Origin: Bacteroidales bacterium
GTDB taxonomy: Bacteria > Bacteroidota > Bacteroidia > Bacteroidales > UBA1715
DNA length: 64,000 nucleotides
Reading direction: 5' to 3'
Assembly (NCBI GenBank): GCA_017516865.1
Contig: JAFXAU010000003.1
Coordinates: forward strand, 229,612 to 293,611
Below the pieces are notes generated by a model. That model had not been told where the DNA came from. It did not search any database and saw only the letters and a list, made by a program, of their open reading frames with translations. A program made the translations under genes and the position numbers. Shown here piece by piece: positions 45,279 through 54,605 of the stretch (the stretch's first letter is position 1; every line of letters begins with the position of its first letter).

Positions 45279-46487
45279 TCAATCTGTATCATAATTTTTT
45301 TTTAGGGGGAATACGGATACGTGCCCAACAACCAACCAAAAAAGCAACGAGTGTTTATCAGGAGTTGATAACGAATCAGCTCCAATCATTGTTATAAAAT
45401 AAAACATAATCACGCATAAATCAAAAGATAAGTATTTAAAATATTTGATACATTTCACTATTAGCATAACAAAAAATAAGACATAAATAACTATCCCAAT
45501 ATAACCCAATTCAACTAATAGACGAATATATTCACTATCTCGTATTGAGGTTCTAGGATTATAATCGTCTACATATATAGCATGACGTCCCGCACCATCC
45601 CCAAATAAAGAATAATTAAAATTATATAGGTTAACACGTTCACTCACTAGCACATCCAACCCATGTGAAACAGACTGGACTTTTGCATCGAAAAAATTAA
45701 GAACATCAACATTCACAAGCATTTTTCCGCCATATAATAAAATTAGAAGTAATAACAATCCAATAATAAAGTATCGAATAATTTTTAGGTTCACATATTT
45801 TCTATTATGGTACAAAAGCAATAAACTTCCAAACAACATACATACAAATGGAGCACGCATCATACAAAAAAGCAATCCAACCAGTAATATCACTAGATAC
45901 CCCCAATATTTTTTCTCACTAATATTAGGGAGTTGTGACAATATATACATTATAACTATAGAATTAAAATAGGCCAACACATATGGTGACGAGAAAATTG
46001 ATTTCATTCTCATTGCCTCATACACCATACCCTCATATCCCAATTCATCATATAGCTCAATATTTTGAGACATATACCATGCGCCAGGTGATTTGAAGAA
46101 AAATATAATACCTAAAATGTTACATATAATTAAGATAACATATGAGTTCTCAATTATATTTGAAAAGATATTAAATCCATATTTCTTCCCAATAAAGTAA
46201 GCAGCCATATATGAACATTCCCCCATAAAACATCGAAAAATCAGGATATTCTTATTTGAATAACTATTCAATATCCATGAGAGAATCATTACAAAAAAAA
46301 TAATAAAGAAAAGAACATCAAAAATAGTAAGTTTTAAACGTCTGCATTTTGTAAAAACAATCATATATGTCATACAAGGGAAAAGTATACTCATAATATA
46401 TCCTTTCCCTGTAATAATAGAGATAATACTACTTATTACAAAAAACAAAAAATAATGTTCAAAACCATATAAGACTTTCTTAATCAT
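45279..46487 (-). CDS. O-antigen polymerase/ligase-like membrane protein (Wzy candidate)
   Basis: About ten to twelve membrane segments fill the 402 residues, with a larger periplasmic loop around residues 260-310 (LVSERVNLYNFNYSLFGDGA then GRHAIYVDDYNPRT). This layout and the end VELGYIGIVIYVLFFVMLI match O-antigen ligase/Wzy proteins, which polymerise lipid-linked repeat units in the periplasm. Sequence conservation in the family is low, so the role rests on topology and on the flippase, glycosyltransferase and acyltransferase neighbours. The start is ATG 46487; TTG 46496 overlaps the WbsX-like gene more. Confidence 0.82.
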   Translation of the reverse strand: MIKKVLYGFEHYFLFFVISSIISIITGKGYIMSILFPCMTYMIVFTKCRRLKLTIFDVLFFIIFFVMILSWILNSYSNKNILIFRCFMGECSYMAAYFIGKKYGFNIFSNIIENSYVILIICNILGIIFFFKSPGAWYMSQNIELYDELGYEGMVYEAMRMKSIFSSPYVLAYFNSIVIMYILSQLPNISEKKYWGYLVILLVGLLFCMMRAPFVCMLFGSLLLLYHNRKYVNLKIIRYFIIGLLLLLILLYGGKMLVNVDVLNFFDAKVQSVSHGLDVLVSERVNLYNFNYSLFGDGAGRHAIYVDDYNPRTSIRDSEYIRLLVELGYIGIVIYVLFFVMLIVKCIKYFKYLSFDLCVIMFYFITMIGADSLSTPDKHSLLFWLVVGHVSVFPLKKNYDTD

Positions 46488-47571
46488 TCTTCTCAATTGA
46501 TTGTCTTGTTTTTATTATATATTTTTTACCATATTTTAAATCTGGTTCCATATAATTGCCTTCTCCCCATTCATTCCATGATTTGATAAAAATTAAATTA
46601 CTATCTTCTTTCTTAAAATTAACATTTTGTCTGTTTTTTATCACACCTTTCAAAAGATGCCCCCACAATTCAGGTGTTGAATTATGCAACAACAACCCTT
46701 TTCTTCCTGAACGTGGCGTGTGATCATAATTCGGAAGAATACAAGGGAAAATATTTTCTTCTAAAGATACTGATTGCAAACAATATTTTACATATCTTGA
46801 ATATTTTGTTATCAAAGGACGTCTTAAAACATACTTTGAAAACATCTTAAAAAAATAAACTATTTTATTACTTCTATTGACAATTGCCTCAGAATAAGCA
46901 TCCTCAACTACAGAATCAAAGTTCTTCTTCTGTATTTCAGGTGTTTTTACTGGTTTCGGATTATATGCAAAGAAATGAAATCCTTCTAATCCATTTTCAT
47001 TAGCCAAACGATTCCAATACTCTTTAAATACCACAAAATCTGGAATATCCAGTGGTGCAAATATTCCAAAAAGTAACTTTCCCCCAATTTTTATATATCG
47101 AGAGTCTTTAAATGCAGGTAACATTGCATAAAAATGGTTCTTATAATCCTCCATTCCAGGATAAGTTTGCTCTTTCAGCATTTTATCTGGAATTTTATGA
47201 TCCCATGTTTTCGCTTTCCATGAATGATTCGCCCAGCAAAGACAAAATGGAAAATCCGGAACACCTGTTTCAACAACCTCATAAAAAACTTTATCTAATA
47301 ATCTCTGACCCGCAAACCAATAATGCCAATAACAAAAACCTTCTATACCTGCCTCTTTGGCTAATTCAGCCTGTTGTATTCTAATCTCAGGAATACGCAA
47401 ATCATAATACCCTAAATCAGCTGGCACACGAGGTTGATAATGTCCTTTGAATAATGGTTTTGCTCTTCCTACATTCGTCCACTCCGTAAAACCTTTTCCC
47501 CACCATTCATCATTTTCTGGTGTCGGATAGAACTGAGGCAAATAAAAAGCTATCAATCTTGGTTTTGACAT
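46480..47571 (-). CDS. WbsX-like (GH99-related) glycosyltransferase
   Basis: The 363-residue protein carries the whole WbsX pattern: RLIAFYLPQFYPTPENDEWW, GKGFTEWTNVGRAKPLFKGH, GIEGFCYWHYWFAGQRLLDK, FCLCWANHSWKAKTWD and the C-terminal FIKSWNEWGEGNYMEPD. The fold is that of GH99 endo-mannosidases. In polysaccharide clusters these proteins are annotated as glycosyltransferases, though a processing hydrolase is an alternative. It has no signal peptide, so it acts in the cytosol. It overlaps the polymerase gene start by 8 bp. Confidence 0.9.
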   Translation of the reverse strand: MSKPRLIAFYLPQFYPTPENDEWWGKGFTEWTNVGRAKPLFKGHYQPRVPADLGYYDLRIPEIRIQQAELAKEAGIEGFCYWHYWFAGQRLLDKVFYEVVETGVPDFPFCLCWANHSWKAKTWDHKIPDKMLKEQTYPGMEDYKNHFYAMLPAFKDSRYIKIGGKLLFGIFAPLDIPDFVVFKEYWNRLANENGLEGFHFFAYNPKPVKTPEIQKKNFDSVVEDAYSEAIVNRSNKIVYFFKMFSKYVLRRPLITKYSRYVKYCLQSVSLEENIFPCILPNYDHTPRSGRKGLLLHNSTPELWGHLLKGVIKNRQNVNFKKEDSNLIFIKSWNEWGEGNYMEPDLKYGKKYIIKTRQSIEKND

Positions 47572-47573
47572 AA

Positions 47574-48725
47574 TTATATTGATTTATAAAATTTGACTAT
47601 TTTAGTTATAATATTTTCAACATCTTCAGCTGTAATATTGTTAATCATAGCTGTTTGTTTTTCTCCACTCAAACCATTTGCATCAAAGGCACCCGCAAAT
47701 TTGTAACTATATGCAAGTCCAAAAACAGGAACATGTGTATAGATTGCCGCAAAGTTGGAATGCATACGTGTACCTATAAAAAAAGACATTTTACTGATAA
47801 CATATTTTATTTGTGGAGATGTTAGATCATCATCAAGAAGTATGACGTTAGTTTTATCCTCCAATCTATTATAAGCCATTCTGCATGCGTCTATATCATC
47901 ATTTGAAGGTTCTGGATCATCATAATGATACGAATGAGGAATAAGGTACACCGTTTTACCCTCATTTCTAAAATATACAATCAACCGCTCTATCAAATCT
48001 GGATATAAGGAGAACAGGCCTCTTAACGAGCGAAACGTATTACTATAACACAAACCACTCACATTAATCCCCACGCTATTTGTTTTAATCTCTATGTCCC
48101 ACGATTCTGGTTGCATATATGCAGAAAGATCTTTTGTCTCTGTATAATCGACCCCCATTTTATTCAATTGCTCAACGAATTTATCGTCACGGATAAAAAC
48201 CTTAGTAGCATATTTTAAAATATTTTCTGCAAGTTTATAATTTGATTCCTCTTCAAATGGACCCAATGTTTGAGGCAAGAACACAAGAGGAATCTCCATT
48301 TTCATTGCAAATTTTATATCTGGCAATCGATTATAAAAAGTCTGCCTGCCATAAATATCAGAAAATCCATCACCTCCATTTATCGCTGCCACCAACTGAA
48401 TCTCACGAATAATCTTTCCGTATGTAGAAAAGGGAATATATATTCCTATAGTTTTTAAAATCTTATGTGCATATGCAGATACATATTTAATTCTATGGCA
48501 CCATACTTTATCTCCTATTTTATATTCCTCTATAATATCTTCTTGATGTTTCCATATTTTTTTTGTTGTTCTTAATGTTAGTATTTCCTGCCCATCAGTT
48601 AGATATCCCTTCTGGGCACAAAATGATATAGCACCATATCCCAAAGCTGCAGTTCCACGATTATTATCATGTGTATCAAATCCTGAGATTAAAACGTATT
48701 TTTTTATTTTTTTACCCGTTCCCAT
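47574..48725 (-). CDS. Polysaccharide pyruvyl transferase family protein
   Basis: A 383-residue member of the CsaB/PF04230 family: VLISGFDTHDNNRGTAALGY, INGGDGFSDIYGRQTFYNRL, IPLVFLPQTLGPFEEESNYK, and the C-terminal SFFIGTRMHSNFAAIYTHVP followed by VFGLAYSYKFAGAF. It is of the larger WcaK-like type. The predicted reaction is ketal-pyruvylation of a sugar residue. It overlaps the acetyltransferase gene upstream by 22 bp. Confidence 0.9.
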   Translation of the reverse strand: MGTGKKIKKYVLISGFDTHDNNRGTAALGYGAISFCAQKGYLTDGQEILTLRTTKKIWKHQEDIIEEYKIGDKVWCHRIKYVSAYAHKILKTIGIYIPFSTYGKIIREIQLVAAINGGDGFSDIYGRQTFYNRLPDIKFAMKMEIPLVFLPQTLGPFEEESNYKLAENILKYATKVFIRDDKFVEQLNKMGVDYTETKDLSAYMQPESWDIEIKTNSVGINVSGLCYSNTFRSLRGLFSLYPDLIERLIVYFRNEGKTVYLIPHSYHYDDPEPSNDDIDACRMAYNRLEDKTNVILLDDDLTSPQIKYVISKMSFFIGTRMHSNFAAIYTHVPVFGLAYSYKFAGAFDANGLSGEKQTAMINNITAEDVENIITKIVKFYKSI

Positions 48726-49288
48726 TGTTTTGATTCAAAGTTATATCTTTTTACTATTTGAGCAGGATTTCCCGCAACTATACTATATGCAGGAACATTC
48801 TTTGTCACCACAGATCTTGCTGCCACAATAGAATGTTTTCCTATATGAACCCCCGATAATATTTCGCATCCAAATCCAAGCCAACACTGATCCTCTATCA
48901 CAACTGGCCCTTTTGAAATAAGACACTGTTCCGCTATAGGTTTTTCTATATCCTCATACCCATGTGAATGATCTGTTATATGTACATAACCAGCAAATAA
49001 AACATTATTTCCTATTTCGATTCCATGTATAGCTGCAAAAGAATTCCGTATTCCTATCCAACACCCATCACCTATTGTAATTTTAGGTGTATATATTTTT
49101 CCTGCATATTTTTTAAGAGGTAAGAAATATGTACACTTTCCTATTCCGACTCCCTTACCAAAATGAATTGTATCAGGATTTTGAAAAGTAACATTTTCTC
49201 CAATGCTAACATAGCTCTTTGCAGAACCAAATTTCCGAGAAAAACTCAGCCAACGTAATCTATACTTAATCTTATCTATAAGCCCCAT
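48704..49288 (-). CDS. Hexapeptide-repeat acyltransferase
   Basis: Left-handed beta-helix protein with the repeats IHFGKGVGIGKCTYFLPLKK, KITIGDGCWIGIRNSFAAIH and GIEIGNNVLFAGYVHITDHS (the His of this block is catalytic in WbbJ/LacA relatives). It ends with SIVAARSVVTKNVPAYSIVA and GNPAQIVKRY. It transfers an acetyl group from acetyl-CoA to a sugar. The start is ATG 49288, one codon inside the frame, which opens at TTG 49291. Confidence 0.9.
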   Translation of the reverse strand: MGLIDKIKYRLRWLSFSRKFGSAKSYVSIGENVTFQNPDTIHFGKGVGIGKCTYFLPLKKYAGKIYTPKITIGDGCWIGIRNSFAAIHGIEIGNNVLFAGYVHITDHSHGYEDIEKPIAEQCLISKGPVVIEDQCWLGFGCEILSGVHIGKHSIVAARSVVTKNVPAYSIVAGNPAQIVKRYNFESKQWERVKK

Positions 49289-49326
49289 CAATTTATTTTT
49301 TATCTCGAATGACTTTCATTTGTATT

Positions 49327-51066
49327 TTAGTGTTTTTTATTGCTTCCAATATCAACCCCCATTTTCCCTTTTGTATCGCCTTTAATTATAGTTCGCAAAG
49401 AGTCATAAATATTATCCCCAAGTAAACTACGTATTTTATTTTTGAAGTCCATAGAAGAATGTATATTATCTCCTTGTATTTCATCATTCACCTCCGTGAA
49501 CGCCTCAAACAAAATCGGCTTTTCTAACATTTGAGGGTTAATAAAAATATGTGCATTCTCAATAAATTCCTCTTTAGTTTTAGCACACAAATATTGAAAA
49601 CCCAAATTCATAGCATAATCCCGAACCAAAGTCGGACTCATATTCCCATAATGTCTAGCCGCACTTATATATTCATCTGCGCCATCACCAAATATGCTAC
49701 CCATATTCCCAGGTTTTCTAAATATAACACCTCGACCGTTATTTATTAATAGTATTCTAACATTGTTTCCAAAGTGCCTATTCCCTAATACATTCATATC
49801 ATAAAAAAAAGCCAAGTCTCCCAAACAGCAAAAGTATAATCGATTGGGATTCACCAACGATTGTCCTAACAACGTAGATATATTGCCATCAATACCAAAG
49901 CCGCCCTGATTGCAAGAGAAATCTATTGACGGATTATTCCGCAATCTATTCCATGCAAAGAAAGTACTCACAATCCCCAAATGAATGGCACAACCATCTG
50001 GCATCTTGTCATGTAAGTAATTTGCTATCCAACCGTTACTAAAAGGAACATCGTTACTTTGACTAAAGAATACATCTTCTTTCTTTTTATATGTATTAAA
50101 CTTTGCTGATATTCCATTATGTACTGCCGTCGTATAATGATTAAAGAAAACATTTAGTGGCATAGAGAATACGTATTTCAATTTTCTATAAGTATCTCTT
50201 AATTCTCCATCTTCACATACTCTCCATACTTCATTTGGTTTACAGTAATAAGCGACACAACTAACCTCTCCAAGATGAATAAGAATATCGGTTTTAAGTT
50301 CATCACTTTTTCCATATAATCGTAAGGCATATTTTCCATGATAACCGCTACAGGTATCACAAAAAACAACAGCATTGTAATTTTCACAAAATCTATCTAT
50401 CAGGTTCTGTTCCTCTATTGTCATCTTACGATGAGTCCCTACAAATATCGCAATATCACGATTTTTCAACTCAGGAAAAACATCATATGAATAAATTCTA
50501 GTAATTTTTCTTACTTCTGGCAAAATATGAATGTCAAAGGACGGACTATAAAGAGTTGGCAAATTAATATGTGCTGGGCCCCCACCATTATGTCTTAAGG
50601 CCAATATAGCTCTATTGGCCTTAATAGTACAATTCCACCAATCTTCATCATCTTTTATTATTTGAAGATGTTCACTACAAAGGACGGTATCTTTCGGTTG
50701 ACAGGTTCTATCTATTTGCTGATCAATCAAGTGCCCGATTTTGCATTCTTCACGTGTAGAAGTAATCGCCAATATAGGTAACTTGCGATAGTAGGCTTCT
50801 GTCAACCCTGGGAAATAATTGCGAGATGCAGTCGCTCCTGTACATGAAATTACAACAGGTTCCCCACTTTCATCAGCCATACCACATGCCATATATGCAG
50901 CAGAACGTTCATCTACGCTCGAATACACTTGAAAGAAAGGGTCATGCGTAAGACTCGCAACAAAGGTTATATTAGTCGTTCCTGGAGAAGCGACAACTTT
51001 CCTTATTCCGTGTGCCTTCAGCAAAGCAACCATTAATAAAACATTTTTCTCGTTAGAATATTGCAT
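49327..51066 (-). CDS. Thiamine-diphosphate-dependent enzyme, MenD/acetolactate-synthase-like
   Basis: The 579-residue protein has the three-domain ThDP layout. The N-terminal Pyr domain carries VVASPGTTNITFV and the activating Glu in VYSSVDERSAAYMACGMADE, followed by VVISCTGATASRNYFPGLTE. The C-terminal PP domain has the GDx(n)N motif in LYFCCLGDLAFFYDMNVLGN, followed by VRILLINNGRG. The N-terminus is closest by eye to MenD-type SEPHCHC synthases. No menaquinone genes are nearby; the next gene is an SDR and all neighbours are capsule genes. A carbon-chain-adding step in a branched or acidic sugar is therefore inferred. Confidence 0.82.
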   Translation of the reverse strand: MQYSNEKNVLLMVALLKAHGIRKVVASPGTTNITFVASLTHDPFFQVYSSVDERSAAYMACGMADESGEPVVISCTGATASRNYFPGLTEAYYRKLPILAITSTREECKIGHLIDQQIDRTCQPKDTVLCSEHLQIIKDDEDWWNCTIKANRAILALRHNGGGPAHINLPTLYSPSFDIHILPEVRKITRIYSYDVFPELKNRDIAIFVGTHRKMTIEEQNLIDRFCENYNAVVFCDTCSGYHGKYALRLYGKSDELKTDILIHLGEVSCVAYYCKPNEVWRVCEDGELRDTYRKLKYVFSMPLNVFFNHYTTAVHNGISAKFNTYKKKEDVFFSQSNDVPFSNGWIANYLHDKMPDGCAIHLGIVSTFFAWNRLRNNPSIDFSCNQGGFGIDGNISTLLGQSLVNPNRLYFCCLGDLAFFYDMNVLGNRHFGNNVRILLINNGRGVIFRKPGNMGSIFGDGADEYISAARHYGNMSPTLVRDYAMNLGFQYLCAKTKEEFIENAHIFINPQMLEKPILFEAFTEVNDEIQGDNIHSSMDFKNKIRSLLGDNIYDSLRTIIKGDTKGKMGVDIGSNKKH

Positions 51067-51074
51067 TTTATTAT

Positions 51075-51968
51075 TTAAAATTTATATATAATATCCTCAT
51101 AAGTTAAAATTCCCGCACCTCCAGTCATATAAACCATGTCTCCCATTATTGCCCGTCCCATGTCACTTACTAACATAACCGCCATGTTGGCAATTTCTTC
51201 CGGTAAAATATATCGTCCCAAAGGTATATTCTCTCTATAAATATTTTCTATATCTTCATGATTAGGAACCATACCGGTCAATGTTTGCCCTGGAGCAATT
51301 CCATTAACAGTTATTCCATAAGGAGCCAATGCTTTGGCAAGTCCCAAAGTTAACCCTCTAACACCCCATTTAGATAATGTATATGCCGATATTGCTGGTC
51401 TAATACAAGAGGAAGAACCCACATTCAATATGTTTCCTTTAATTTTATTTTCTATCATGTAACGACCAATTTGCTGTGAAAGGAAAAACAAACCTTTAAG
51501 ATTAGTATCTAAAACTTTATCATAGGTTTCCTCATCCTCGTTAGATATTGTATTATATGTTAAAACTCCAGCATTGTTGACTAAAATATCCACTCCTCCA
51601 TAAAACGACATAATTTCACTAATCTTATTCTGAAATGAATTCACATCGCTATTATCAAGAACCAGCCCAACGATGTTATTACTTTTTGTTTCTTCTTTTA
51701 AAGATGCACATGCAATTTGAAGTTTTTTTGAATTCCTTCCTGTTATTACAACACTAGCACCTGCTTTTAAAAAACATTTTGATATTTCATAACCAATACC
51801 CGATGTACCACCTGTTATCAAAGCACGTCTATTTGCCAACAACTCGTTCGGAGATAATTCTACAATATTTACAGTAACATTATTTATAGGCACACCTTTA
51901 ACAATCCAGTTTAATGCCCTTTTAAGTATTTTTTTCATCTCTTTTTTTTTGACATGTAACCTTCCCAT
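51075..51968 (-). CDS. Short-chain dehydrogenase/reductase
   Basis: The classical SDR core has the NAD(P) loop ALITGGTSGIGYEISKCFLK, then VDILVNNAGVL, the catalytic Ser in ILNVGSSSCIRPA, and Tyr-Lys in ISAYTLSKWGVRGLTLGLAK. The C-terminal lid has NGIAPGQTLTGMVP. The N-terminal 45 residues are an extension outside the core; an internal ATG (residue 11, about 51938) is another possible start. It lies 8 bp upstream of the ThDP enzyme and probably reduces its keto product, a functional inference from the tight pairing. Confidence 0.88.
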   Translation of the reverse strand: MGRLHVKKKEMKKILKRALNWIVKGVPINNVTVNIVELSPNELLANRRALITGGTSGIGYEISKCFLKAGASVVITGRNSKKLQIACASLKEETKSNNIVGLVLDNSDVNSFQNKISEIMSFYGGVDILVNNAGVLTYNTISNEDEETYDKVLDTNLKGLFFLSQQIGRYMIENKIKGNILNVGSSSCIRPAISAYTLSKWGVRGLTLGLAKALAPYGITVNGIAPGQTLTGMVPNHEDIENIYRENIPLGRYILPEEIANMAVMLVSDMGRAIMGDMVYMTGGAGILTYEDIIYKF

Positions 51969-52000
51969 TTTCGGGACATAGTAAAATTAGACAAATATAA

Positions 52001-52095
52001 TTAAATATAATTAAATATAACCATATTCAAATGAGGTCGTTGATTGTTGTAGTAAGTTCTCCATTTCTCTGTCACTTCACATGCTTCATTTATAT
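52001..52095 (-). pseudogene. IS3-family transposase (OrfB) C-terminal remnant
   Basis: The minus strand reads EACEVTEKWRTYYNNQRPHL followed by NMVIFNYI and TAA. The WxxYYNxxRPH pattern is the end of the rve catalytic domain of IS3-type transposases. Only about 30 codons remain and no inverted repeats were recognised. It fills the gap between the flippase and the SDR gene, and marks a past insertion in the locus. Confidence 0.55.
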
Positions 52096-52104
52096 TCCTT
52101 TACA

Positions 52105-53646
52105 TCACTTTCTGTTCTTGACTATGTTCTTAACATATGAATTTAAAACACATCTTTCGTCCTTCGTCAATGCAAGTGAATAAGAAGCAATAGCAACGAT
52201 TGTCATAGAAACGATAAGCATCACAAATACCTCAAAATAAATATTTGATATAGACAAAAAGTTCTTTATTACAAAAGTTAAAGTAGTTGACAATACTATA
52301 ACTATAAATGTTTTTATTATAACTTGAGTAATAAAATTTCTTGATGAAAATTCTGGTATCATCCAACTTAATAACTTTAATCGTGCCAAAACTGCGACAG
52401 AATATGCTATAATTGTTGAAATATAACCAAATTCTGGTCCAAATCCTAATTTAAAAAATACATAGCATAGTACAAAAGCAACAAAATAGATAATACCCAT
52501 AACTATCTGGTATATCTTTATATCTCCAGTTGCAAGCATTCCAATGTATAATGTGTGAGAAAGCGACTGGAAAATTGAACACAATATTGTTAATCGAAGA
52601 AAAATTGTTGCATAGGGAGGAACTTCAACAAGCCATATCTGCATGATTTCTTCTGCTTCCACAAAAAAAATCAAAGTTATAAACCAATATAGTATCGACG
52701 AATATTTTGCTCCTCGACACATTAGAGCATTCATATATTCATAATCTTTTGCCGCATAGCTCTTAGTTATTTGAGGATTCAACGCAGTCATGAAATTCGT
52801 AACAAAAGTATTTATTGCTCCATTCATTTGCTCTGCCAAACCTCTTGCTGCATTCAAAACAACTCCGAAGAAAATATTCATCAAGATACTGATACCTTGG
52901 GTAATCAAAATACCAACCGTGCTTCCGATAAAATTCCATCCAATAAATTGAAACATATCCTTAAAAACAGGTTTATCTATTACAAAATAGAAACGACATT
53001 CATCAAACTTTTTTTTGCAATATAAACCATATATCACTCGCAATGATAAAGCAATCAATAACATTAACATTGCATATAAAATTAATTTATCAAAAAATGA
53101 AATACACAATAAATATACGATTCCTAATTTTGCAAAAGCCTCAAATATACTAATATATGCAAACACATTCATTCGCTCATGTGCTATGATACAAGCATTA
53201 AAAGGAACACTAATAAGATTTATACAAAAAGTCAACACACTACATTGAAAAACCCAATTAGCAGCCTGCATTCTTTCAGAATCTATATTAAGTTGTGTAT
53301 TCAAAAACCACAAACCAAATGTTTCAAGAACAATAAAAACAACAATAGCAAGAAGCAGATGTATAGACATTGTTCCACAAAAAATTCTATTCATCTGCGG
53401 GTTTTCCTTTCCCATTTCAAAAGAAATGAAACGTTGGCTTGCATTTACCAATGAAGCACTTAAAATGGAAAACATTGCAACAAAACCACCAATAACATTA
53501 TATATACCATAATCTTCTACACCAAGAGCCTGTAATACCACACGGCTAGTATATATACCAACCGCCATCACAACCAAAGATCTGATGTATAAGAAAATAG
53601 TATTTTTTGCTATTCGTTTGGTATTTGAAGAAGTGGTTGAGGGCAT
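52105..53646 (-). CDS. Polysaccharide flippase (Wzx-type, MOP superfamily)
   Basis: 513 residues with about 12 to 14 membrane helices. The N-terminus NTIFLYIRSLVVMAVGIYTS then RVVLQALGVEDYGIYNVIGG is the signature of bacteroidal oligosaccharide flippases (RfbX/PST family). It moves undecaprenyl-linked repeat units to the periplasm, where the Wzy candidate at 45279 would polymerise them. As the first gene of the Wzx/Wzy-type module, it probably has its promoter in the 149 bp upstream, though no clear TAnnTTTG is seen there. Confidence 0.93.
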   Translation of the reverse strand: MPSTTSSNTKRIAKNTIFLYIRSLVVMAVGIYTSRVVLQALGVEDYGIYNVIGGFVAMFSILSASLVNASQRFISFEMGKENPQMNRIFCGTMSIHLLLAIVVFIVLETFGLWFLNTQLNIDSERMQAANWVFQCSVLTFCINLISVPFNACIIAHERMNVFAYISIFEAFAKLGIVYLLCISFFDKLILYAMLMLLIALSLRVIYGLYCKKKFDECRFYFVIDKPVFKDMFQFIGWNFIGSTVGILITQGISILMNIFFGVVLNAARGLAEQMNGAINTFVTNFMTALNPQITKSYAAKDYEYMNALMCRGAKYSSILYWFITLIFFVEAEEIMQIWLVEVPPYATIFLRLTILCSIFQSLSHTLYIGMLATGDIKIYQIVMGIIYFVAFVLCYVFFKLGFGPEFGYISTIIAYSVAVLARLKLLSWMIPEFSSRNFITQVIIKTFIVIVLSTTLTFVIKNFLSISNIYFEVFVMLIVSMTIVAIASYSLALTKDERCVLNSYVKNIVKNRK

Positions 53647-53795
53647 TGTATTATCTTAATTATACAAGGTGTAGTTGTGGTATATTTCTTTTTTCTACCA
53701 AGCGAACTCTTCGCATGTAATAATGCTGTGCGTTTGGAATGTAATGATTTTGTTCATAATATTAAGAGAAATACCATACTTAATAATATTCTCTG

Positions 53796-54599
53796 TTAAA
53801 AATAACACTTACATAACAACCAATATGGAAATCTCATATAATAACATTGAGAAATATTATAATCCACTTCCTTTTCGAAAAAACATTTCTGAATTAAATC
53901 TTGCTTTAAAGCTTTAAACATTCTCTTGTCTGCACTCTGTCTTTTCCCATCTGAATGAACATAATCAGTTTCTGACGGTCTATAAGTATCTAACGTAACA
54001 TGCCAATAATTTCCATTAGTTGGAGCATGATTTAATTCTAAACGCGCATACACAGACACGTTGTTTTTTTTGCTTTCAAAAGCACCGACAATCCGTGCAT
54101 CATTAGAACCATCCCATTTTGCCGTTGAAGCAAGAACAGATTTTTGGTATTCGTCACGCGCCTTTTTTGTCTCAAAAAATTTGAAAAAAGGAAATGTCTT
54201 CTTGTGGATATCGCAAGCATAAAAACATAGTCCAAAACAAGGATTATATTCTTCATAACTATCTCTGGATTTAAACTCTTTTATATTTACAGAACCCCCA
54301 TTCCAGATATTTTTACCATAATCATTTTTTGGTAAAAAACGTAAATGACCATTGACACTCGTATCAAACTTTCCGCCTGCCAAATTCAAAGAAAGATTTG
54401 CCACATTACTAAAAACTTTGTCACTCAAGATTTCATTACCAGCTTCTGTTCGTAGCATATAATCATCCTTTATCCCCATAACAAGTCTCACCACCATCAA
54501 TGCATCATACTTACGAAGTAACTTTTCTACAGAAAACCTTTTTTTATAAAAAGGAGATGGTAGTATTTCAAGAGGATAGTGTTGCGGTATCTCCTTCAT
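53796..54599 (-). CDS. Uncharacterised protein of a three-gene accessory module
   Basis: 267 residues, soluble, no signal peptide. Recognisable features are FGLCFYACDIHKKTFPFFKF, a charged segment ETKKARDEYQKSV, and the stretch LNHAPTNGNYWHVTLDTYRP followed by SETDYVHSDGKRQSAD. The His/Trp/Asp-rich WHVTLD segment could be a catalytic core but matches no family I know. The end is unusually aromatic and hydrophobic (CYYMRFPYWLLCKCYF), which may be a frameshifted tail. It lies 6 bp behind the 180-residue gene. Confidence 0.6.
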   Translation of the reverse strand: MKEIPQHYPLEILPSPFYKKRFSVEKLLRKYDALMVVRLVMGIKDDYMLRTEAGNEILSDKVFSNVANLSLNLAGGKFDTSVNGHLRFLPKNDYGKNIWNGGSVNIKEFKSRDSYEEYNPCFGLCFYACDIHKKTFPFFKFFETKKARDEYQKSVLASTAKWDGSNDARIVGAFESKKNNVSVYARLELNHAPTNGNYWHVTLDTYRPSETDYVHSDGKRQSADKRMFKALKQDLIQKCFFEKEVDYNISQCYYMRFPYWLLCKCYF

Positions 54600-54605
54600 T
54601 GCCTA

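Noticed and set aside
49327..51066. Gene as a true menD of menaquinone synthesis
   Set aside because: No other men gene is nearby and all neighbours are polysaccharide genes; the menD likeness is confined to motif level, so a capsule role is preferred.
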